From Selaginella tamariscina (Eukaryota; Streptophyta; Lycopodiopsida; Selaginellales; Selaginellaceae): DNA of 64,000 bases. The stretch lies in contig PUQB01000406.1 of the NCBI GenBank assembly GCA_003024785.1, forward strand, positions 67,001 to 131,000. The letters are read 5' to 3'. Positions within the stretch are counted from its first letter, which is position 1. Each line of letters begins with the position of its first letter. The notes beneath the pieces are model-generated. The model was given only the letters and a program-made list of their open reading frames with translations. It did no database searches and was not told the DNA's origin. Below, piece by piece: positions 22,920-32,773 of this stretch. Position numbers and translations under genes: made by a program.

Positions 22920-24273
22920 GTTTAATGCGGCTTAAATGGTCAGCCTGTTCATGCTGTCTACCAGGTTTATGTATGATTTGAAAATCATATAACAGGAGAA
23001 ACCATCTAGCTAAACGTCCTGTTAGGACTGGCTTGTTTAAAAGATGTAACAAAGCCTTATGATCTACAAAGATTTTGACTTTATTAGCTAATAAATAGTG
23101 TCTGAATTTATGAATTGCATATACCATTCCTAAAGCTTCTTTTTCTGTGGTAGTATAGTTTACCTCTGCCGGTGTTAACCTGCGACTTGCATAGTAGATA
23201 GGACGGTCCTTTCCATCTTCCTGCGTCTGCGTAAGGATGCTCCTATTGCGATGTCTGAGGCATCAACCTGCACATGAAATTCCCTGTCCCATTTAGGATT
23301 TACTAATATAGGTGCTGTTACTAAAGATTTCCTTAATGTATCAAAAGCTTCCTGACATGCAGAGTCCAATCATAGGATTTTCCTGCCTTTAAAAGGTCAG
23401 TTAAAGGTCTGGCTATTTGGGCATAATCCTTAATAAACCTCCTATGATAGCCAATCTTTCCTAAAAACCGCCTTAATTCTTTTAGATCCTGCGGTGATTG
23501 TAAGGTAAGTATAACTTTAACCTTATCCTGATCCACCAGGATTCCTTCCTTACACTACATGTCCTAAGAGAACTCCTGATTTTACAAAAAAATTACATTT
23601 CTCAGGATTTAAAGCAACTGATTTTGCTTACATTTCTGAAAACACCTTTCTAAACAATAAAGATGATTCTCTTTATCACTATATACACTAAAATCATCCA
23701 TAAAAACTTTCATAAAATCCAATAAATATTCCCTAAAGGTATCAGTTATGATCCTTTGGAAAGTAAAAGGTGCATTACATAAGCCAAATGGCATAACTTT
23801 ATATGCATATGCACCCCATGGACTTATAAAAGCTGTTTTATGTTGGTCCTCCGGAGCTACTAGAATCTGATTATATCCTGAGAATCCATCCATAAAGGAA
23901 TACATCTCATGTCCGGCCACACTATCCAACATTTCTTCTGTAAATGGGATAGGAAAAACATCCTTCTTGTGGCATCATTTAACTTCTTATAGTTTACACA
24001 TACTCTCAACTTTCCATTCTTTTTAGGAACAATCACAAGTGGTGATAACCATTGTGCACCCTGTATAGGATAAATAAAACCTACACTTAACAGCTTATCT
24101 ATCTCCTCCTTCACAAGCTGTGCATAATTAGGATTCATCCTATATGCTCTCTGTTTCACAGGCTCACTTCCTGGTAATAATTGTATAGTGTGTGTACACA
24201 ATTCAGGAGGTATGCCTTTAAGATCTTTATAGGACCAGGCAAAAACATCCTGATATTTTTGAAGCAAATTCAA
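22920..24273 (-). pseudogene. D reverse transcriptase and RNase H region
   Basis: RT words are VIVPKKNGKLRVCVNYKKLN near 24035-23975, MDGFSGYNQILVAPEDQHK near 23890-23835, VMPFGLCNAPFTFQR near 23800-23755 and the catalytic FMDDFSVYS near 23705-23680. RNase H has FHVQVDASDIAIGASLR near 23280-23230, KIFVDHKALLHLL near 23075-23035 and HEQADHLSR near 22955-22930. The order is that of gypsy pol. Confidence 0.88.
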
Positions 24274-24599
24274 TCCTTTTTCCGGAATTCTTTATCTAAT
24301 TCCTGAGCAATGAATAGGTTTTTAGGTTCATTTTCTGTACCTATATTCACTTGCTGCAAAGGATCTGTAGTATACACATATGTATACTCCAGGTTGTTCC
24401 TGTAAATCAATCTCATATGGGATTGCCTTATAGAACTTTTCCTGCAATCCGGGCCTATCTTCTTCCTTCTGCTGAACAGTTTTCTTTCCTTTCAGCACTA
24501 CGTTTAAGTCTATATCCGTCAGGACTTTTAAGTCAGGATATGCTTTCAGGATTTCTACTTCTTCCTGATCGTCTAAGCCATTAAACCAGTCATATCCTT

Positions 24600-25560
24600 C
24601 TAAAATAAGGGTCTGTTTTCCTTTTTAACATACCTTTTTGTATGATTGTATATCACCGGTTTTCCTTCTCCTTCTCCCAGCGTCATCTTTCCTGTTCCCC
24701 AATCCTGTATAACTTTAGCAGTTTTCAGCCAAGGCCTACCTAATAACATAGTATATACAGTATCTTTTCCTTCCATTTGGAGGACAATAAGGGACACTTA
24801 TATTTAAGACCCTTTATAGATATAGTCACTCCTCTCACTATACCTGTAGGCTTGACACTTCTCTGGTCTGCCATTTTTAAATTAAAAGGAGCAGGCTCAA
24901 TGGGTCCTAAACCCATTTTCTTACAAGCATGTTCCTCAATAAAATTAACTCCTGAGCCTCCATCTATAAGGACTTCTTTTATCTTGTTTTACCAATATAT
25001 ACAGTAATGCTGGGCACATACCCATCATAATCACCTTCTTTTTCATAATGTTTTTCTACTCGGTGAATTTCATTTCCTGTATATGCAGGTAAGGATTTTG
25101 GAACAATGTTCAACATTTCCAAGATTTGATTTTTAATATATGGGGCAATATGTATTAATTGTCCCAACGTGATTGTAATTTCTTGGCTCAATGCACTTTG
25201 AGCCATTGATTCTGCCACGTCATCCTGAATCCGTTTCACAGGAATGCTCTGTTTTCTAGGGTTACTCTGTTTTACAGGAATATTCTTTTTCTCTTGAATA
25301 TTCTTCCCTAAAATAGAATCAGTTATTTTTAGATCTTTAGGTATATCCGTCGGTTGTGTATCATCATCCGAGATATACTCAGGGAGATCTCGTTCTTGGA
25401 GATGAGTGTTCATCTCTCCCATTGTTTGCGTACTATCCCGCAATGGATACACAGAATTTCCTTCTTCTGCTGGAAGGTATTCCTGTTTCTGACATATATT
25501 TCTTTTTGTACAGATTACTGCTCTCACGGCAGGATGGTTTTCTAGCTCATTCTCGTCCAC
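24600..25560 (-). pseudogene. D protease and linker region
   Basis: An acidic linker (EYISDDDTQPTDIPKDL near 25380-25330) is followed by a protease-like end. The words YTMLLGRPWLKTAKVIQDW near 24760-24705 are typical of the C-terminal part of retropepsins in plant gypsy elements. The active-site DSG/DTG region lies near 24970-24950 (LIDGGSGVNFIEEH type). Confidence 0.6.
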
Positions 25561-27186
25561 ATCAATGAACCGAGCTCCAAGCTCTCTCTTGGAGCATTGT
25601 TTGAGGTGGAAGGCTGATTCTTAGGACAATTTGGAGAAATATGTCCTTTCTCTCCACATGTATAACAAGTAAGATTAATAGAATTCCTTCCTTGTACTTG
25701 TCTTTGTCTATAGTTATTTTGATCTCCATAACTTTCTTTTCTTGGATATCTTTCTGGTCCTCTGTAGGACGTCTCCTTCCTTCCCATATTAGGCTTATAT
25801 GGAGCATATCTAGTTTGATTCCCCTCATACAGCCTATCATCTCCTCCTGTATAAGGAACATTCCTTCTGTTATCAAAAGGATTCCTATTTCTTCCTTCTT
25901 CCCAACTCCCAGGCTGTTCCTCATAATAGAGCTTCCTATTCCGAGATGGGAATGTGGTAACAGGTGGTTGTCTCACAGGAAACGGCCTGTTATACCAGCC
26001 TTCCTTTCTTCCTTCTTTTCTCCTTTCTTTTTCCACACGTGCCACATTTTGATTAATAAAATACTTACAGTCTTTTGCCGAATGTCCTTCTTTATCACAT
26101 ATTTGACATTTTGGCAACTGTAGTCTACACTCATCCTTAGTATGTCCAGGATTTTTACACTTGGCACACCATACTTTGGCATCTAATTCCTTATACACAG
26201 GATTACCTTTCAAGGACTTAACTAGCTGTAATAACATTCTCTCATCAGCCTTATAATCCCGAACTTTATAGGTTCATCCTCATCATCTGAACTATCCTCC
26301 TTTCTCCTTGAGGATTTTATCTTTCCTTCTGCTATGTTTTCTATTTGTCTCCTCTTCTTCTCATAATCTTTAAGATGCTTTACAAGATCTTTCCTGTCTA
26401 CTTCCTCAATTGTCATTGCATAATGCCTATATGGCTTCTGCAATCCTTGCTTATACCATTGAAGCAAAGCTTCTTCCTTAACATATAGTGAGCATTTCTT
26501 TTCATGCTTTTTAAAACGGTGTGTATATTCCTCTAGAGTTTCAGTTTTTCCTTGTAGGATATTTCTGAGCTTCTCTAAGTGCTCTTCAGGCAACTCTTCC
26601 TTTTAAAGTATTCTTTAAAAGCTTCTGTAACTTTCTCATAATCTTCTCTCACATCTTTCTCCAACTCATAATACCAATCAGATGCATTTCCTTTTAATGT
26701 GTGAGGAAATATAAGCAACTTATCTGCATTGCTTACTTTATACAACTTTACAACTTCCTCAAACTGCAATAAATGTCTTTTAGGATTTTCCTTCTTTCCT
26801 GCGGAAAATATTGGGAACATCAATGTGCCTCCCAACATTCCGGGGAAAAGTGTCATATTAGACATACTCGGTGGGTTTTCTCTACCACCTTCCTCCTCAC
26901 CAAGAGGGGAATTTCCAGGAGATACTCCTCCTGGTCTAATAGGAAATCCTGTTCTCCGAGGAGTTCCTTCCAACTCCTCTTCTCCTGCAGTTTGATAGTC
27001 ACCGTATTGTATATCCTCCACACCTTTAGCAGCACTTTCTCCTATCTGATCAATGAGTTTTATAAGAGCTTCTTGCCTATTAGCAAGCTCTATTTGCTCA
27101 GCTCGGGCAGCCTCTCTCTCGGCCTGCCTATTATCTCTCTCTCTTGCTAGAGACGAGTTAGGATTATGTTGCCTCCAAGGCTCCAT
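25542..27186 (-). pseudogene. D gag region
   Basis: Begins MEPWRQHNPNSSLARERD with a charged helical stretch, then a Gly/Pro-rich loop. The capsid-like part (KRHLLQFEEVVKLYKV, LKGNASDWYYELEKDV) follows near 26780-26650. Three CCHC knuckles follow: CAKCKNPGHTKDEC (near 26168), CQICDKEGHSAKDC (near 26110) and CYTCGEKGHISPNC (near 25660). Three knuckles are more than the one or two usual for this family. Confidence 0.8.
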
Positions 27187-27296
27187 CCATCATCATATAT
27201 ATACACACTTCTTTTTCACTTAAGCTCTACTTCTCTCAGAGCTATATCACTTCTCACTTAGGAATTCAACAAATTCCTCCACAACAATGGCGAAAT

Positions 27297-27312
27297 CCCT
27301 CCGTGGTCGCCA
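27297..27312 (-). other. Primer-binding site of D
   Basis: On the minus strand TGGCGACCACGGAGGG lies two bases after the LTR end. The TGGCGAC start is like tRNA-primed plant gypsy sites. The tRNA partner was not identified. This contrasts with family B, which lacks such a site. Confidence 0.5.
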
Positions 27313-27314
27313 TG

Positions 27315-27852
27315 TGTTAACATACAAAACTTTCCTGTGTGCAGAAAACACTGTTCACAGCGCAGGAAAAGCTTTGCAAGTTAAAGTGTAGGGATTTCGT
27401 CCAATAGAGAGCTCTAGATATATACTTATTTCGTCTCTAAGGTCAAGGATAGGATTTTGCTTTGGCCATTGCCATGTATAAGCATTCACAATACACCATA
27501 AATGCACTTGCATTACTATATGAATACAAAGAGATAGCAAGTGTGGAGACTTACTTCTCTCCCAAGATACTCTCTCTCTCATGCATTGCTCTCCATAGCC
27601 TTCATAGCCTTCATAGTCTCTCTCTCTTCTTGCCCTTCCTTGCCCTAACCGAATCCTGTCCTCCTCCAACCGTCATAACTGTCTGCTTCCTGCAACCGTA
27701 GGATCCTTCCTACCCTGTAGGATTTTTCCTACTGCTGTAGGATTTTCCTGTACACAGGATATTTCCTACTACTACTTTCCTACAAGTTATTCCTCCACCG
27801 TAGGAAAGTCCTATGTATGCAGTTCCTACATGCTATATTTTGGCCTCTAACA
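27315..27852 (-). repeat. LTR of D (5' LTR in element orientation)
   Basis: 538 bp, nearly identical to 18782-19317. Right after its plus-strand end (TCTAACA) the B2 integrase resumes with AGTCGAAGATG. Confidence 0.88.
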
Positions 27853-28998
27853 AGTCGAAGATGCTCATCATGCACCCTCTGTCTTCTTCGTCCTCTTCCT
27901 GTTCCTTCTGCTCCTTGGAGATCCATTTCTATGGATTTCCTCACAGATCTTCCTCCTCGTGGATTCGATGCAGTTCTGTGTGGTTGACCGTTTCACCAAG
28001 CAGGCTCATTTCCTACCCTGCAACAAGACAGCTACAGGTCAGACAACTGCCGAGTTGGTGATCCGTGAGGTGTTCCGACATCATGGTCTTCCTGAGAGCA
28101 TTGTTTCCGATCGAGGTCCACAATTCATGTCCAAGTTTTGGCGAGAGCTTCTTCGGAGTCTACAGGTTAAAGTGGATCTTTCTTCAGGATATCACCCACA
28201 AACCGATGGGCAGTCCGAACGCACAATTCAGACCTTAGAACAGTATCTTTGTTGCTTCATCAGTTACCAGCAGGACAACTGGTTGGACCTTCTTCCAATG
28301 GCGGAGTTTGCCTACAACAACTCCGTTCACGCATCTACAGGACAGACACCTTTCTTTGCTCTTACAGGCCACCATCCACGTTTTGACTTCGCTCCTCCCG
28401 CTTCTCCTTCTTCCGCTCCTGCAGTACAGGATCGTCTTCAGCATCTTCGGCAGGTACAGGATGATCTCCAGGTTCACCTTCAGCAAGCACAGGAACGGTA
28501 CAAGCATCATGCTGATGCTCACCGTCAGCCGGCACCTGCATACAAGATTGGTGATCTCGTGTTGGCTTCTTCGTCGACACATTCGCACCAACAGGCCTTC
28601 TTCTAAGTTAGATTTTCAACGATTGGGCCCTTATAGGATCGTGGCGGAGGTAAATCCTGTAGCTTTCCGACTCGAATTACCATCCACGGTGAAACTTCAT
28701 CCTGTGTTTCACACCCTCCTTGTTGGAGCCGTATCATCCTTCTCTCTTCCTGGTCGTGCTTCTTCTCCTCCCCTCCTGGGGTCATTGCTGGTGAACCTGA
28801 GTACGAAGTTGCAGCCATCCTTGATTCTCGTCTTCATCGCCGCCAACTTCAATACTTGGTGGATTGAAAAGGTTATTTGCCTACTGATCGCACTTGGGAA
28901 CCTGCATCTAACTTACTCCATGCTTCTTCCAAAATTGCTGCCTTCCATCGGCATTATCCTACTAAACCAGGTCCTAAGACTCGTGGAACTCGTTCTTA
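27853..28998 (+). pseudogene. B2 integrase end and chromodomain
   Basis: The integrase core continues (FTKQAHFLPC, HHGLPESIVSDRGPQFMSKF near 28075-28140, then SSGYHPQTDGQSERTIQTL). YNNSVHASTGQTPFFAL follows near 28310-28365. A decayed chromodomain (EYEVAAILDSRLH-type, then the DRTWEP-type region) lies near 28795-28930. It is parallel to 11760-12907 of B1. Confidence 0.82.
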
Positions 28999-29009
28999 GA
29001 GAGGAGTGC

Positions 29010-29532
29010 TGTCACAACCCGATACAGGATACAGGATTCCGATACAGGACAGGATGCAGGATTTCGGATACAGGATACGGGTTACAGAATAGCCTGCAAG
29101 ATATTCCTACAGGATATACCTATAGGATATTCCTATAGGATATGCCTATAGGATATGCTACAGGATATGCCTAAAGGATAAGGGACACTATTCTTAGCTC
29201 ATGACTAGATTAGCTTGGAGTTGTGAGCATAAAAGCCCGACCTAATTGTTTACATTAGTTACAATCAACACCAGTCATTCTACGATCATTCTTGTTCTTG
29301 TCTTGTCTTGCTTCTTTGCCTCCTGCTCTTGTCTCGCTCCTGGATCCTGTCCTGTTCCTATCTCGCTCCTAGATCCAGTCCTATTCCTGTCCTACTCCTG
29401 GATCCTGTCCTGCGTCTTGTCCTGGTCCTGAGTTCCTAGTTCCTGTCTTGTTTTCCTATCCTGCTCCTGAGTCAAACCTTCCTACTCTTGGAATCCTGCT
29501 CACTTCCTGTTTCCTGGAATCGTGGCTTGACA
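29010..29532 (+). repeat. Right LTR of B2 (older subfamily)
   Basis: 523 bp, TGTCACAACC to GGCTTGACA, with the same GCATAAAAGC box. In its GGATACAGG-rich part it resembles the solo LTR at 46939-47570 more than the B1 LTRs. Confidence 0.85.
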
Positions 29533-31990
29533 GAAAGCAGTCTAAGTGTTTGGATCCAAGAACACCACTATCTTGGTTATCACATTTCTTGTGAAGGTTT
29601 GCAAGTTTGATCCTGATAAACTGTTGCACTTTTGAAGTTCCTTATGCCGAAGTGTGTGAACAATTGCAATGTTTTCTTACAAGGTAAATATCTTGGTTGT
29701 TTTGTGAATCATCTTTCATATCGTATTACACCATTGCACTCTTGTATGGGCTAAGGATTATGAGTAGGCATTTACAAATCTTAAAGAGCTGTTGACAAGT
29801 CCTCCAATTTTGGCGTACCCTAATTATACTTATCCCTTCATATTGCACATGGATGCTTCTGACATTGGTTTTGGGGGCATAATGATGTAGGAGAGTATTA
29901 GTGTACCTGGTCAACATCATCCCATTGCATAAATCAGTAGTACGCTGTAGTCAGTAAAGGTGAACTACTCTATGACAAACAATGGTTTGGGGTTTTGAGA
30001 AGCTCCATGCCTAATTGCAATGGTTCTCGAATGTTGTTGGAAGGCGATCATGTTATAGTCACTTCATCGTTAAAACGAAAGAACTTGGTTGGCCATGTTG
30101 CTCAATCAACCTTGAAGCTTCAGATTTAAGACTTCAAGGTTGTTTATCGCCCAGGGAGTACCATATCTGATGTTGACGCTCTTTCTCGAGCTCCTCATCC
30201 ACTTTCTCTTTCTTCTTTTGTTCTTGAAGAGTAAGCTATTCTAACATCAATAAAGATTTTGGATGAAAATTTGATACCATCAGCAATTGTTGTGCTTGAT
30301 ATTCAATGTCTGCAAGGTGCAAAGTTAAATTTACCTTCTTTGGATGAGATTCGGGAAAGTTCAAAAGATTGAGTTGTGGATTCGAAGACTTCGTGATGGG
30401 GTTGAGAATTCTATATCACTTGCTGATGACTTGCCTTTCAGGCACTTACATTTACAATATTGCCTCTAAGACAACCTTTTTTATTTTGTGGAGACTGATC
30501 CGAATGATCATTTGTGGTTGGTGGTGCCTTTGGTCTTCGTTCTATGTTACCATGACTCTCATGTTCTTGGTGGGCACATAGGACATCGTCGTGTAATTGA
30601 GAGTCACGGATCTTTTTATTTGACTAGAGTTGGGAAGAGATGTAATTCGGTATGTGCGTAGTTGTGTGTGGTGCCAAGCTCACAATATTCCCCGTGTACT
30701 TTAGAAGGATAATTGGAGTTAATTGAGTTTGATGGCGTTTAATTTAATGAAACCTTTTTTGAGGTCAATTGCTAGCAACAAATTGCTTTTGACTACATAA
30801 CTCGTTGGGTGAAAGTTAATGCTCTTGCTAATCAATTGCCTATTGTTAATCACTTTCTCCTTAATCAGGTCATATTTTAACATTTGATCTGGAGTGGATT
30901 CTCTCGGATAACGATCTTGCATTTATGACTAAGGCATTTCATGTTTTGACATTTTGGCTAAGGATACCTCACACTTCAAAATATTTATCATTCTCAGATA
31001 GATGGTTTGGTGAAACGACTCATTAAGACTTTCAAAGGGATAATCGCAAAGTCTGTGAATTTTCAACATTTAAATTGGAATGGTTATCTATTATCTCTTG
31101 ATATACTTATGTCACTAGAATACAAAGTTTTATTTAGTATTTCACCATATAAGTTCTTATATCATCATGACTTGGTGTTGTCGATGAAATTGGGTTTACC
31201 TTCTTAATTCATGAGCTACTTAATCAGTAATTATTGAGCATTTTTCCATTGATCTAAGTGGAGTCTATAAAACAATTGGGCCGCATATAAGTGAGACAAA
31301 CAATGACGTTACAACTATCATCAAAGTATGTGAATTTTCAACATTTGAATTAGAATGGTTATTTATTATTTCTTTGATATGCTTATGTCACTAAAATACA
31401 AAGTTTATTAACACTTCACCATATAAGTTCTTATATCATCGTGACTTGATGTTGTCGATGAAGTTGGGTCTACCTTCTTAATTCATGAGCTACTAGTGCT
31501 AGGTCCTTGAATCGGTAATTAATTGAATTGGTAATTAATGAGCATTTTCCATTGATTTGAGTGGAGTCTATAAAACAATTGGGCAGCATATAAGTGAGAC
31601 AACACGGCGCTACATTATCATCATCGTCTACCTATAAAGTCAATGTGGACGAGCTAGTGTTGGTTTATTTTCCCAAGGTTACTATACATGATTAATTAAG
31701 AATCTCTTTACTCATTAGAAATGACTCTATTGAGTGTTGTGGTAAGTAAGATTACAAGTTTATAGGTTCAGCACAACATTTAATCCCATCCTCCAGATAT
31801 TGTGCATATGCAACAATTGGTTGAAAGCATTTTGTGTAACGGAGTCAAGAAACAAGTTGTGTTGCCTACAAATCCATTACTGCCTCCTTAGATTCCAAGC
31901 CCATCTACCAAAAAATCTTTCTTTCATATCATTGATCAGGATGGCAGGTCTTGCCGATCAACCCCATCCCCGATATCTCTGCCGGTAAAT
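29533..31990 (+). mobile_element. Old gypsy element A2, right part
   Basis: Continues A2 after the B array. RT-thumb-like sequence lies near 29560-29620. RNase H follows (ILHMDASDIGFGGIM near 29845-29890, GDHVIVTSSLKRKNLVGH near 30045, VVYRPGSTISDVDALSRAP near 30140-30195). Integrase remnants lie near 30560-31230. A partial tandem duplication occupies about 31021-31500. No right LTR was recognised, so the end is approximate. It is old and broken throughout. Confidence 0.55.
31021..31500 (+). repeat. Tandem duplication inside A2 integrase
   Basis: The stretch with GTGAATTTTCAACATTT and CACCATATAAGTTCTTATATC occurs near 31055-31220 and again near 31325-31490. The spacing is close to 280 bases and the sequence is similar but not identical. 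It is a local duplication in the dead element. Confidence 0.65.
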
Positions 31991-32724
31991 ATATATATTA
32001 TTATCAATTAATTAATTAATTAATAAACAGGCGGCCACTACCGAGCAGATGAGGAAAACGGGAGGCACTAAAGTTGGTCGAACAGATTAAAGATTGCTCA
32101 TGGAGTAGGACAAGGGCTAGCATTCTTATGAGAATACGTAACATTTTTATTAGGTTTACTTTTTATGTTATGCGCGCCCGCTTTCGAAGAGTTCTATTCT
32201 CTTGCGCTTGCTTGAAGGATCGTCTGCGGCATCAATCAAAAGGGAAGGATTGATCGTATATATACAGATTTCATCTCGGATTGAGGTAAAAGTCGCGCAA
32301 AAAACCGTGTTTTTCTTTGCAAATGTGCACAAAATCCTGTTTATGTAGGGAAGTTCGTTATCTCTCTGGCGTTCTCAAATATGTACATTTCATAGATTTC
32401 AGGTAAAATCTTAGCTTTCTCGGCTCGTTTCGGACAAGATTCCGCTTGTCGGACTTTCAGTCGGCTCAACTTTGTTTTCTTCAGCTCGTGTCCGATTCCA
32501 CTGCATTCGGCTTGTATTCGGCTTTTCGCATTCGGCTTAACCGGGACAAGATCAGGTTCGTCTAATTCTCCTTCCCGCTGTATATCGGATGAATCCGAGC
32601 CAACATGTCCTATGGATCGCTCATTTAGATTGATCTACTGGTTTATTTCAGGCTGAAAATCTCATGCGGCAGCTGACATTGTGGAGGATCTACGCCGTCC
32701 GTGGATGAACTTGCGATCCATCAG
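31991..32724. other. Upstream region of the next gene
   Basis: No open frame of note. The later part (from about 32160) is less AT-rich and probably holds the promoter and untranslated leader of the gene starting at 32774. A leader intron of 48 bases (GTACAT to TTGTAG, 32725-32772) ends one base before the ATG. Confidence 0.4.
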
Positions 32725-32773
32725 GTACATGCGGTGAAAGATTAACAGTTATACACTTTGTGTTTATTGTAGA

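Larger units (their letters stand above)
18782..27852 (-). mobile_element. Ty3/gypsy element D (9.07 kb) with extra 3' coding region
   Basis: It lies in reverse, inserted in the integrase of B2. Its LTRs (18782-19317 and 27315-27852) look about 98% alike, so it is young. On the minus strand, in order, are gag with three CCHC knuckles, protease, RT, RNase H, integrase and then about 2.1 kb more coding-like sequence before the purine tract (19318-19332). A TGG-starting tRNA-type primer site lies next to the left LTR (element orientation). It looks nearly whole in layout but its open frame is interrupted several times. The target duplication is approximate (AGGTC on one side). Confidence 0.88.
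13557..29532 (+). mobile_element. Chromovirus B2, second copy in array, with two nested insertions
   Basis: Its own sequence runs from inside gag (13557) through protease, RT, RNase H and integrase to the chromodomain, and ends in the LTR at 29010-29532. It is interrupted by the large LTR-like unit (15754-17514) and by element D (18782-27852). Segment by segment it matches B1 closely. Its right LTR, however, belongs to a different, older-looking subfamily that resembles the solo LTR at 46939. It is broken in many places besides the insertions. Confidence 0.85.
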
